From positions 36,921,250-36,985,249 of the forward strand of contig OY783192.1 in NCBI GenBank assembly GCA_963678675.1: a stretch of DNA of 64,000 bases. Direction: 5' to 3'. Under the pieces are notes generated by a model. That model was given only the letters and a program-made list of their open reading frames with translations, made no database searches and was not told the origin of the DNA. Shown here piece by piece: positions 12,701-23,148 of this stretch. This DNA is from Xiphydria camelus (lineage: Eukaryota > Arthropoda > Insecta > Hymenoptera > Xiphydriidae). Position 1 is the first letter of the stretch. Every line of letters starts with the position of its first letter. A program made the translations under genes and the position numbers.

Positions 12701-14266
12701 ATGCGGCCTTTGCCCTGGCTAATGGAAGCATGATAATTAATTATTCATTGGTCTCAGTATATTGAAATACATTTTGAAAATTCCCTATGATTAGAATCTG
12801 AGCTCGAGGGTGTAGATATAGATTTTGCAACGCGGCGAACAAATACACACGTACCGCGTAATTCAGACCATTGAGATCGGGATCTCCGTTCTTCAGCCAA
12901 TCGACGAATTCCATAGCGTTATCAGTAGGATCGCCCTCCCCGTACGTGGCCAAGCAAAAGACGGCGAGGCTGCTCGGTATGGCTTTCAGGTTTACCAGCT
13001 CCTCCTATTTTGCGGCAGAAGAGACGAGAGAATGAAGCTTGGCGCTATCGTGGGAATTAATTGGCACTGATCACGCGTCGACCCGGACGCTTATTCGCGG
13101 AACTCTCTCGCAGAAGGACATCCTGCTGCGCAGGAATATTCTACCATGCGAGGGGCACCATGCGCGGTAGAATGTTACGAGCTGAGCGCGGAAGAACTTT
13201 ACGAGCCAAGACCGACGATTATTAGCATACACGCACGAGCATGTAGGTATGAATGCAGATGACCCGAGACCGCCCAAGAGTTGTCGGGTTGATAAGAGGC
13301 TTACGCCACTGTGAGCTGATCGACGGGAAAACGCGGGCCGCTGAAAACGATCGATTCGAAAATGTGAGGGAAGAGGCGACTGTGGGAACGAATACAAATT
13401 CTTCGCCGGTCGTTCGCTCTGCGATATTTTCAAAGAGTCATTTAGATTTCGGGGAAGGCGCGTAGGAAGTGGCTCATATATAATACATGAACGTTTTATA
13501 GACCGCGCGCGTACGCGTTCATCGTTCTCGAGGAAAAACCGCATTGGAATTATTGTTCGTGGTTTCTCGAAGTTGCGTATGCCATTTCCTGTTAGTTATT
13601 ATGGTACAAGAGAGTGATTCGGCCAAAGCGACTAATCTCTCCCCTAAGAGTAAGCGTGTGGTACGATTATCGATATGCGTACCATGTCGCACTCCTCAGG
13701 GTCGGCGACCATGCCCTTCATTTTGTAGCGGATGCCCTCTTTCGCGAGGCGACCCGCGAATTCTTCGGCCGTACCGGTTTGGCTACCGTAGAAGACCACC
13801 AAGCTACGCCCCGACGTTTTGAGCTTCTTGATAAACGAGTTCTCGGACGGGGCTAAGGCCGTGTATGACGTGGGTCTGAAAAAAGGAAACGCATTTCCCG
13901 TCTTCACACCGACGCAATAAGGCTCGCTGCGTATAACGAAAGATACGAAAGACAAGATACGAGGAGTAAGAATTTCACCGTTCGATGATGAAAGATGGTG
14001 TAACCGAGGCAGACTCTTTCGTGTGATAGCAATTATCATTATCTGTACTCAGCGTAAAAAAAAATACAACGTTCAACGAGGTCGACTTACTGGATAGTGT
14101 AGGACTTGGTGGCGGCGGTGTACTCTTCCTGCTTGTTGCGACGCAGCAGCCACCACAACGCGGCGATGAGAAGCGCGCCAAGGAGAACGATGTCGAGAGT
14201 GCTGAAGAGAGGCTCGTCGATGATCTCGGCCCTGTCGTTGCCCTCCAACACCGGAGAGCCTGCCAT
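9758..14266 (-). CDS. Cpr: NADPH-cytochrome P450 reductase
   Basis: It transfers electrons from NADPH through FAD and FMN to microsomal cytochromes P450 and haem oxygenase, anchored in the ER membrane. Ten coding exons (transcript order): 14266-14091, 13875-13683, 13004-12855, 11824-11700, 11615-11427, 11335-11097, 11002-10671, 10588-10327, 10237-10009, 9902-9758. They total 2040 bp, giving 679 residues, the usual length. Residues about 22-42 form the membrane anchor. The FMN domain shows [27 protein letters not shown] and [11 protein letters not shown]. The FAD/NADPH part shows [18 protein letters not shown] and YFGCRKKE. The protein ends DVWS, with the aromatic residue that stacks on FAD. 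The start is MAGSPVLEG; an in-frame ATG at 14305 lies in the preceding intron or UTR, since an acceptor (CTTGCAG) sits at about 14295. The 1030-bp intron 11825-12854 hosts a MITE. Confidence 0.96.
12599..12815. repeat. MITE in a reductase intron
   Basis: The ends are about 48-bp inverted repeats: the left reads TACACCCTCGAGCACAGATT and the right is its near-complement, ending CTCGAGGGTGTA. The core (GTAATTTTTAAACGTAACAG ... CATTAGCTAATG) resembles 27665-27750, so the family occurs at least twice. It lies wholly inside intron 11825-12854 of the reductase gene and does not disturb the exons. Confidence 0.75.
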
Positions 14267-14633
14267 TCTTACGGCCTTCGGCTGTGACGCGTCGGCGGTC
14301 TGCAAGTAATAATCGCGTATGAGCTCGGGATATCAAACCCGCGCATATACGCCACAAGTATCGCCGAGGGAAACCGTGGCAAATAAAAGGCGGATCGAGA
14401 AGATATACAAGTGCTCTCTCGGTTTTGCCTCATCATCGCGCTGCTTTCTCTTCGCATCGGTGCGATGTACCGTAGGTGTTTTGCACTGCAGAAGTGTATA
14501 CTCTGCAGATTATACTGTACATCACGTTCCTCTCGCGTAGCCAACGACGCGGCAACAAACTCTCGAGTTGTCCATACGCCTTAGCTGTTACTCGAGTCGT
14601 CACGCATCCTCTGCATTTATTATGCCATATCGC

Positions 14634-14703
14634 GGTTTTCCTGCCAAAAGGGCGTATCCACAAAAATCATGTTTTGGTTGATACGCCCTTCTGGCAGGAA
14701 ACC
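14634..14703. repeat. Short hairpin
   Basis: GGTTTTCCTGCCAAAAGGGC pairs with GCCCTTCTGGCAGGAAACC across a loop of about 20 bp. It ends six bases before a family-A MITE (14709-14936), so it may be part of a composite insertion. Confidence 0.7.
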
Positions 14704-14708
14704 CTCGA

Positions 14709-14936
14709 TATATGAGGGTAAACTTACTCGCCAATAAAGAAACTCGAATCACTGTTACTTCATTATCTATGAATTTTTGATCTGTATCGATGTAAGACTT
14801 TATTGTAGATTGAAACATAATCTTCAAAAAAGTATTAAAAAGTACAAACATGAGTCAAAAGCTCATAAGTAATGAAATAATAAATAATAATGATTGGAAT
14901 GTCTTTTCTGCCGAATAAGTTTAGCCTCACATGGTA
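14709..14936. repeat. MITE family A, copy 1
   Basis: The ends are inverted: TATGAGGGTAAACTTACTCG on the left and, on the other strand, TACCATGTGAGGCTAAACTT on the right. The middle contains GACTTTATTGTAGATTGAAA and CTTCAAAAAAGTATTA, shared with the copy at 21901. It is about 228 bp and non-coding. Ends starting TA would fit a Tc1/mariner-type target site (inference). Confidence 0.8.
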
Positions 14937-15400
14937 CACAGCACCTTGTTCAACATTTGCCGGTACAGCTGTTAAAGCATTTTTCTTATTATCGGTTTAG
15001 ATATATTCGGATCAGTGCCATTCGAGGCCAGCAGTCACGTCAGACCGATGAGGAACTTGCAAAAACACCGCGAAAATACGCTACGTCTGAAATTCCGGAT
15101 GACTGCGTTCAAAAGTCAAAATTCGATGGAATTTAAGTCTACTGCACGCTTCTGTGACAAGCGCGCATGAGGTGACCACGTGCACACGTGCGTATTCTAA
15201 TACACTACTCGTTAAACCGTTGTCAATATATGTGTGTGTATAATAAGTAGTGTAGTAGGTAGGGATATGACGCGATGGCCGCGCGTGTAGAAAATTATAG
15301 CACCTCTATATATAATAAGAGATACATACTAATAGAGCAGAGGGCCACTTAACCGTTTGAGCGAGTGTCATTGCCGAGCAGGGGACCACTTAACCGCGCG

Positions 15401-15796
15401 GTGGAAATAACGTTCGGAAAAACCGCGAGCGATAAGTACATAATACCTGCCCATACATATATGCTGCATTGATGCAACACATACACGTTACAATTTTATT
15501 AAATTAATACCATCTCTCTGTACGAATGAAGATTTGTTCGAATAAAATGAATTATTCGTCGAGTGAAGCTTCTTTTTCTTCCCGAAACAACGGATGCACG
15601 GTGGGAATAACATTCGGAAAAACCGCGGGCGATAAGCGCATAACGCGCACATAGGTACATACATGTTGCATAAAGACAACACATGTTACAATTAAATTAA
15701 ATTAATGCCATATATCTCTACGAATAAACGATTGTTCGAATAAAATGAATTCTTCATAGAGTGAAGCTTCTTTTTTCCCGAAACAACGGATGTGCG
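15401..15796. repeat. Tandem duplication, two units of about 200 bp
   Basis: Unit 1 (15401-15600) and unit 2 (15601-15796) both start GTGG(A/G)AATAAC(G/A)TTCGG, share AAAACCGCG(A/G)GCGATAAG, and end with CCCGAAACAACGGATG. They differ by scattered substitutions and short indels. They lie just upstream of the reductase gene, close to its likely 5' UTR exon. No ORF spans both units. Confidence 0.85.
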
Positions 15797-17900
15797 AGTA
15801 CTCACGGGTAAATCCATCGTAGGATCGCGGCGAGATGCAATTTGCTGTCTATAACGATACACACTGAGCGGCCGGAGAGATCGACACTAAAATTCGGACA
15901 CGCGGAGCGCGAGCACGGTGCGTTCCAGCGTGGAGCGGCGGCACGTCGATCGACCAACACTGTTCCGTACCCACTAGCGTCAGCCGCGAAGACGGAGCGC
16001 GAAGCTTTGACGCGATAAGAGCCGGGGAACTCGTACCACGTGAGTCACGAAGGAGCAAGTCATGACGCGTTGGCACTACAGCTGACGTGCGATCGTGATT
16101 CGCGAAACAACGATCTTTTGCATTTTTTAACCCCTTTATCCATCGGAAAAATAGATGCGCGGTCGCCGTCGACCACCGCTACCTCTAAGGTCGTGTCGCG
16201 CCGGTGACGATATCTATGACGTAGGACGGACTTTGAGCGTAACACGAATTTATTATAGGTGATACCACGTGAAAGTTAACGAGGTCGTCTTAAATTCGAT
16301 AGCGCGCGAATCGCGATTTTGCGCCTATTGGTATTTTGCAGCGAATGGCATTAAATTGCAAGCAGGCATTTAATCGGAGTCAATGGAACTTTTCAACGGG
16401 AACGATTTGCATTGAATTTAATGCTACAACCAAAACAGCGTTGACATCTGAAAGTATAACTTCTTCATTTTTCAAAGGTAAGCCTTCCGTGATCCTTACG
16501 GGTATCCGATAAAATGACATCGGTAATGATAACGCACTTTACGGCGCACTGTAACTTTACGCCCCGCGGAACGATTCCGGTAATCTTAGATAATCGTGCG
16601 TTGAAGTTTTCCACGTTCAACTGTATCTGTTTAACATATGTAGGTGCGTGCTACGTGCCACCAGCCACGAAAGGAAAGCCCGTAAAATACCAACGCGAAC
16701 GATCAACACGTTCGATTGTTTATTGTCTACGGGGATCTTTGACGCGCGCAAATTGCATTAATGAATACGAGAGGCAGACGAAATGCGGAACTCATACGCG
16801 CTCCCGTCCGAGTCACGTAACAATCTTATCATTTTTCCGAGAAAGCTCAGCTCAGGGCCTCCCGAAGCATTCATTATTTTCAAGAAAACACGCATGTTAT
16901 TGCGAATGACAACGCGAGATAAAATACGGATCTGCAAATACTGGCGAGAGTGAGATAATGTGTAGTTGATAAGGAGGAGTGAAGCAATGAATAAACAATC
17001 GTTATCTGTACGGAGTGCGATGTCTCTACAGGGTGTGTTACATTGATATCTACTACTGAAAATAAATACGAATTTCTCAAATTTCTTCACAGACACAATC
17101 GTACATCGCATCGAGTACGATATTAAATTTTCATGAAGTTTAATAGAATTGTGATAAACTGAAATATCGTGTCATCGATATTACAGACATCTACTGATCG
17201 ATTAGTTTAGCGAAATAAACCCTATGCGTACATAAGTTTTGTAAACAACTCTAAGTGCACGAAGCGATAAAAACATTTCTCACAATACTTTTGATATCTA
17301 TTTCCCATCTCCACGCGAGCTTTTTTTTATAAAGATAAATATCACTCTTATACTGATACTACACGAATAACAAGTATTTTCGAGGAAAAAAATTTGGCAA
17401 ATCACCAGAGAGACATTATTTACTTCACCCAGTCATCATCATTGAAGCTGATGTTATCGAAGAAAATAGCGACGCAATAAAGTTCCAGTTATTATCTGTA
17501 CATACATATATCGAGGCGCCTGATCGTGCCGTGATCCATACAACGCCAGTAAATACTCATTACATAATCCCAGACCGTACATTGCATCGAAATTAGTCAT
17601 CACGCGATCGGATCGATGATTACCACGTAGGTACTTAAAAGTACTCCTCAAAAATGACCTTCCTTCACCTTTGCGTGCACGTGCACATGTAATGGCGCAA
17701 AATGTGATATTAGACCCGCGAGAAAATTCTTTCTCCGCGGGACAAAAACCTGATCGCCGTAGACAGAATCGTTCTCGACGAAGCAACGATATCGGGAAAA
17801 ATTGAATACTATGGAATTGAAGCGCTAACCGCGAGGAGGGATCACGTCGATTTTCAGTTGGACTCCGAAGCGACGAGAAATATCGTGTAGTGTACGCGGC

Positions 17901-18099
17901 TAAACTTACTCTTCAGGAAAAAACTTCAATCATAGTCACCTATTAGCTTTTGTCTCATATTTATATAACAATTTTTTGAAAATTACCTTTTTATCTATAA
18001 TAAAGTCTTTATACAGATGCAGGTCAAAAGTTCATAAATAATAAGATAACAGTGATTGAAGTTTCTTTCCTGGCGAGTAACTTTTTAGTCTCATATGGA
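17901..18099. repeat. MITE family A, copy 2
   Basis: It has the same terminal pattern as the copies at 14709 and 21901: TAAACTTACTC at the left, GGCGAGTAACTTTTTAGTCT and then CATATGG at the right. The left terminus is shortened and the interior more diverged than in the other two copies. Confidence 0.75.
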
Positions 18100-19035
18100 T
18101 AATCGGTATGTAGACAGCATTGAGGGTCAGTTAAAAGTCGAAGCGACGACCCTTTATCGCAGTCGGCGGGTTAGACGCATAACAGCGCGAGAAAAATGTG
18201 TGAGATAGACGCCTCTAGATAAATTAAACAATGACTGGTCCGTCTGAAACTATCATTTCGAAGATAATAACATAAAACGTGTCAGCCCGACTATCGCAAT
18301 CTGCCTTATCCTTTCTTGCGAATACTAAATACCATATCACCAGGAATACCGACAAAGTGTACATATTCAAATTTTCTTATCGACCAGACAAATGGACTGC
18401 CTTTTGTTTCGAGCCGTCAAATTCATTAGAAATTTGCAAGCAAAATTACGAGTTTCACATCCGAAAATTTATCGGAGACGTTTTCGTACCCTCGGCCGCA
18501 ACACGCGTGAAACTGCGAAAAAGTAGGTGGAACGTTTTCACCACGAATCACCCGATACGGACAAGATCCCTGGCGTGCGATCCCGATAAATGGCACTGAT
18601 CGACTGGGAGAACTTTGATTTCAACGCGCAGTGCTTAGCGATTATGCTATCCCTCCAAGCGGCCTACTGCGGCTATCTGGTAGCCAACGGAGAGACGAAA
18701 GGCAAAGTAGGCTAATTTCCAGGTCTGTATGACCCAGAAAAATCTGCATCTCTCGATGTTACGCTATCTTTAGCTCGTGGCTTATCGATGGAAAATGTGT
18801 ACGCGATGGGATATGCATATCGTCTTATCTGTCGGTCGGCTGCAACGAACCGTTTTTGTATAAGTACCTGTAGGAAAAGGTATGATGAATTTCATGCGTC
18901 GCCGAAACCCCAAACTGATTAAAAATTACAATTTGACCAAACAAAATTAAGTTTCGATTAGAAGTCAAGCGAATGCAAATTCCAGATTAAAGAGGTTCTA
19001 TTGATAATTGAATTAACAGAGCGATTTTGATTAAC

Positions 19036-19193
19036 TTCGGTAAATCGATAGATATAAGTGTCGGGATCCTTTAATTAAATTTTTGTAACGATTTACGGCT
19101 TTGTATAAGAAATATAAATTAAATATATAGGTGAGGAATGATCACGAAGAGTTATCTAAAGGGTCCTGACACTTGTATCTATCGATTCCGAAA
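19036..19193. repeat. Foldback element with 37-bp arms
   Basis: The left arm TTCGGTAAATCGATAGATAT continues to GTGTCGGGATCCTTTAA. The right arm reads AAAGGGTCCTGACACTTGTA followed by TCTATCGATTCCGAAA. The spacer is AT-rich, about 80 bp, with no coding potential. Confidence 0.7.
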
Positions 19194-19586
19194 TAAGAGA
19201 GATTAATGTGCTGCTTCTCATAAGATTTTATGCTAAATGGACATTCATTTATTTGTTTCGTATTTCTTTTATAAGGTAATGAATCATCACACAAATTTAA
19301 CTTTAGTCTTACCGCTCATATTTATCGATTTACCAAATTCGATCAAAATATTTTCGTTCATTTTATTATCAATAGAGCTTCCTTAAATTCCGTATTGAAA
19401 TTGAATAGCTGCATTCGCAATACGCGATACATTATGTATGCGTGCCACCGTGGTGTCTATCTATTCAACGAAGTCGTCCCGCCGTCGAGAGATAAGAATC
19501 GGGAATCGCGAACGAGACGGTGGAAAATAGTTCACGACTCGTCCCCGTCAATGCGTATCTCTCACGGCCTTTTTTACGCGCAATAC

Positions 19587-19590
<4 letters not shown>

Positions 19591-19627
<37 letters not shown>

Positions 19628-19657
19628 GCTCCCTCCCTCCCTCCCTCCCTCCCTCCC
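19591..19657. repeat. CT / CCCT microsatellite
   Basis: A run of CT dinucleotides of about 35 bp passes directly into CCCT tetranucleotide repeats. It lies upstream of the unassigned ORF at 19732 and makes long spurious ORFs on both strands. Confidence 0.9.
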
Positions 19658-19731
19658 ACCCCAATCGCTTCTTGATCGACTCGTCGCGTCCGTGATTACA
19701 GAGCACCGTCGACGATAGCGGTGACACCGAA

Positions 19732-20085
19732 TTGCTCGGCGACGGCGGCAAAAACCACGATGTTTTTAGGTGCTCCAATAACCTGGTGCATTTGACCGAA
19801 GCGCAGTTTCCCATAACTACGCAGGAACAGCGATCGCACGCGCAGAGCACCCCGGCGATGGCGACGTCTTCGACTTCCGCGGAGGATAAGACTAAATTAC
19901 CGAGCAAAGATGTGACCGATGGGAAAAAAGATCAAGCGGAAGGGGCGGGTATCTTCATCCCCGCGAAGAAAAAGGAGGACATTAACAAAGCCTGTGAAGG
20001 AGAGCCGTACGTGCTAAAGCTCTTCAAGAACCTTGTCGGATTATCCCCCTCTACCGATCGCCCTCCTACGTCTGAAAAGAGATGA
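19732..20085 (+). CDS. Unassigned ORF, possibly a first coding exon
   Basis: The frame is open for 117 codons. An inner ATG at about 19858 gives MATSSTSAEDKTKLPSKDVT, then a Lys/Asp-rich hydrophilic stretch containing GIFIPAKKKEDINKA and EPYVLKLFKNLVGL. Codon choice and CpG content resemble the neighbouring real exons more than random ORFs, so it may be the first exon of an unrecognised gene. I found no convincing downstream exon on the same strand and do not recognise the family. Confidence 0.25.
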   Translation: MLGDGGKNHDVFRCSNNLVHLTEAQFPITTQEQRSHAQSTPAMATSSTSAEDKTKLPSKDVTDGKKDQAEGAGIFIPAKKKEDINKACEGEPYVLKLFKNLVGLSPSTDRPPTSEKR

Positions 20086-21000
20086 TTCGCGTGCAATGTA
20101 TCTGACCAAACGAACATCAGCTCGGGACACTCGGAAGACGCAAATCGCGAGCGATAAATCCGACGCCAGTCGGCCGATGATACGAGATCCACGAGACTGT
20201 CCCGTGACACGCGTACATACCTACGTAGCAGAAGTCTGCGAGCGACAGGACGCTTAGCTCTCGTGCATCCGCGGTGGCATCGATCGTTTCCAATTACGTA
20301 TCGATGAGCGAAACCCTTAAAAATTTCTCTCCGCGAAATTCGATACAATGTAACACGCTTATTCTGTAGCAGACTTCAATATAAGGCCTTCCTCGAATTA
20401 CACATAAGCACTACTACCGGAAATACGGTCGCGATATAATGTGCGTTTTAAAATCAATTGCCGGATATTCCTACAAGTACCATCCCCGTAGCGACCGTCG
20501 GACGTACACCGCATTAACAACGCGTAACATTGTTCGAATGCCACGATACCAATAAAAGGACGAAAACAGCGAGCCGATTGTTCGGTAGAACGGGTGCGAT
20601 CACCTTCGCCGTACTTTTCGGCCCTGAAAGCGAATGCCACTTCGCTATCCTCGCGCGCAACAGTCTGCTGGTAAGTCGTGTCGCGCGCGCGGGTCTCAAC
20701 CCTGAACTTTGGTCGGTAATGCATTATTCAAGTGAGTCTGCATGAATCGGTATCGTGGCGGTGGTGGGATATGCCCTCGACACGTCGATCGCGCAGAGTA
20801 ACATTGCAAACTGAAGAAAAATGTGTGAGTGGCTCTATATAGCGGGTCTCGTTCTACGCGGCGTAGAGCGACGTGTGAATCGTGGGAAGAAGGCGAAAAG
20901 CCCTGGAATATTATTATATAGGTACAGCGAATTTTTTCGACTTTGCGGCACGTAGCGCGGTTTCCTTGATTCGCGGCGAACGACATCGCCGATAAACCAC

Positions 21001-21206
21001 ACTGAGAGAACAGTTTATTTTATACTCGATTACGGCGAAAGAAATATTTCTTTGGGCCAAGCAAATATTCGTTAGCTATTATCCTATTTTTGTTTGAACG
21101 AAAGAAACATTCTAATAATTAACATACATTTACTTAGCTCAACGAAACATTTCTTTCGCTACGATCAAATATACATTTATTAACTACAAATAAACTCCTC
21201 TCAGTA
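21001..21206. repeat. TIR element, ACTGAGAG ends
   Basis: The left end ACTGAGAGAACAGTTTATTT faces the right end AAATAAACTCCTCTCAGT. Internal segments such as GAAAGAAATATTTCTTT and GAAACATTTCTTTCGC are also mutually inverted. It is about 206 bp and non-coding. The motif CTCTCAGTG also occurs at about 21692, beside another foldback. Confidence 0.65.
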
Positions 21207-21362
21207 TGGAGGAGTGGCAGTCGGCGTCGTGCGCTGACACGTGGAAAAAAGATTATTCACCGAGTGAAAAATTTAGTAAATTTGATTAAATCGGCGATTA
21301 ACGGGTGAAGAAATGCAGATCTAGTTACTTGAACTGGTAACTGACTAGAATGATTTGTCTAA

Positions 21363-21550
21363 AATTCCGAACGTTCATTCGAACAAAAAATGTGTTCAAG
21401 AGACCATGGTCAATATTGAGTTTATTGGCTGCTGACTACAGACATTTTTCCGAACTGTGCAACTAATGGAAATAAAATAATCGATAAACTCAATATTGCC
21501 ATGATCACTTAAAATCAAAATTTTTCGTTCAAATGAACATTCGAAACTTC
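21363..21550. repeat. MITE family B, copy 1
   Basis: It begins TTCCGAACGTTCATTCGAAC and ends with the inverted form (GTTCAAATGAACATTCGAA). Inside, TCAATATTGAGTTTATTG is inverted against CGATAAACTCAATATTG. A second copy lies at 22951-23148. Confidence 0.75.
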
Positions 21551-21700
21551 AGGCGCATCTCGAATGGATTACGGCCAGTTTCCTTCAAATAATATAACCA
21601 TTAATCGTTATAACCAAATGTATTAGTCGGAGTAACAAATTTTGCATTCCCCTACCTGTAAACGCAGATTTAATTCAATATACCATTTTTTCTCTCAGTG

Positions 21701-21902
21701 TATTAATCACTGTTATATGTACTAGATAATAGATTGATATTCTGAGGAAAGTGTTGCGTTCATTGCTTTACTGTGTGACAGTTAACATACGTTTAGTGAA
21801 GTTCACTAGATGTATGTTAATTGTTGTCATACAGCAGAGCAATGAACGCAATACTTTCCCCAAAATGTCAAATCTACTATCTAGTATAACAGTAATCAAT
21901 AT
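21701..21902. repeat. Foldback with about 90-bp arms, abutting a family-A MITE
   Basis: The left arm runs from TATTAATCACTGTTATA through GGAAAGTGTTGCGTTCATTG to GACAGTTAACATAC; the right arm is its near-complement, from GTATGTTAATTG to AACAGTAATCAATA. The loop is only about 22 bp. Its right edge coincides with the left edge of the family-A copy at 21901, so one may have inserted at the end of the other. Confidence 0.75.
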
Positions 21903-22120
21903 ACCATATGAGGCTAATCTTACTCGCCAGTAAAGATATTTCAATCACTATTATCTCATTATTTATGAACTTTCGGCTTACATCGATATATTGCTTTATT
22001 GTAGATTGAAATGTGACCTTCAAAAAAGTATTATACAAGTATGAATCAAAAACTCACAGATAATGAGATAATAGCGATTGCAGTTTCTTTCCTGGCGAGT
22101 AAGTTTAGTCTCATATGGTA
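21901..22120. repeat. MITE family A, copy 3
   Basis: This is the best-preserved copy. The left end is TACCATATGAGGCTAATCTT and the right end, on the other strand, is TACCATATGAGACTAAACTT. Both ends go on to ACTCGCCAG(T/G)AAAGA. It shares CTTTATTGTAGATTGAAA and CTTCAAAAAAGTATTA with copy 1. Confidence 0.85.
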
Positions 22121-22302
22121 CTCTACTCTTCGCGATACGCAGGGAACACACCAAGTGGAGTTCATTATAAATCCCGCGCCGCGACTTACGTTTCATAACC
22201 CTCCTCAAAGAGCGGTAATAATTTGCTATTAGATAACTGGATCTCGTTTCGAGTAAGCATGCATAATAGAGCGTACGCATATACCAGCCGCTTATATCAC
22301 GT

Positions 22303-22648
22303 ATGTACCGTATGTCCCACTCTGTACGGGCCAGTTTGAAAGTTACTTTCCGGGAGGCTTGGTCGGTAATCGAAACATTTAATACCGGTAGAAGTCGAGT
22401 CGGTAGAGTTGGTGTCAATTCGGGAGATCGAAGTGTCTAACCTCGAAATTATGAATTTGTGAATAATGGTGAGTAATTTCCATTCCATTTAAATTCATAA
22501 TTTCGAGGCTAGACGCTTCGATCTCCCGAATTGACACCAACTCTAACTACCGACTCGACTTCTACCGGTATGAAATTACTCAAGTACCGACCAAACCTCC
22601 CCGAAGATAACTTCAAACTGGCCAGTACAGAGTGGGACATACGGTAGT
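22303..22648. repeat. Large palindromic foldback, about 345 bp
   Basis: The left arm begins TACCGTATGTCCCACTCTGT and the right arm ends ACAGAGTGGGACATACGGTA. The arms are about 155 bp, meeting at CTCGAAATTATGAATTT and AAATTCATAATTTCGAG around a loop of about 30 bp. Identity is high with small indels. No transposase is encoded. Confidence 0.85.
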
Positions 22649-22950
22649 ACGTTGAGATCGCGCAAACGTGACTTGAAATCCGTACGCACATACACGGATC
22701 CGTAGGTACCTAGTTTTGCGATAACTCGAAATGGCCTTACGAAAAAGTGGAATTAGTGCGTGTATGCGCGTATAAGTTTCTAATGATGTTCTCTGCTATT
22801 TTCAAGGTAAACGTGTGCAAATAATAAGGCTCGGAGAAATCGCAAGTGTCTCGTGGTAACGAGAGATTTGATTACTGATAAACCATGCCTTCCGTAAAGT
22901 TTACCTATGAAAATAAAAACGGTTTTTGTTGGCCACTTATTCATGTACCC

Positions 22951-23148
22951 GAATTTCCGAACGTTCATTTGAACGAAAAATGTCATCTTTAAGAGATTAT
23001 AGCCAATGTTGACTTTATCGCGAGATTTATGTAGAAATTTTTGCGAACTGAGCGATTATCGGAAATAAAATAATCGATAAATTCAAAAGTAGTCATGGTC
23101 TTTCAAAGTCGAGAACTTTTCCTTCAAATGAACGCGTTTAGAGCTTCA
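22951..23148. repeat. MITE family B, copy 2
   Basis: It begins TTCCGAACGTTCATTTGAAC and shares TCGGAAATAAAATAATCGAT with the interior of the copy at 21363 (there TGGAAATAAAATAATCGAT). The right end (CTTCAAATGAACGCGTTTAG) is more diverged. Confidence 0.7.

Noticed and set aside
15401..15796. CRISPR-like repeat array
   Set aside because: Only two long, diverged tandem units with no spacer structure, in a eukaryotic genome.
19465..19907. Long Glu/Arg-repeat ORFs on the minus strand
   Set aside because: They are translations of the CT/CCCT microsatellite.
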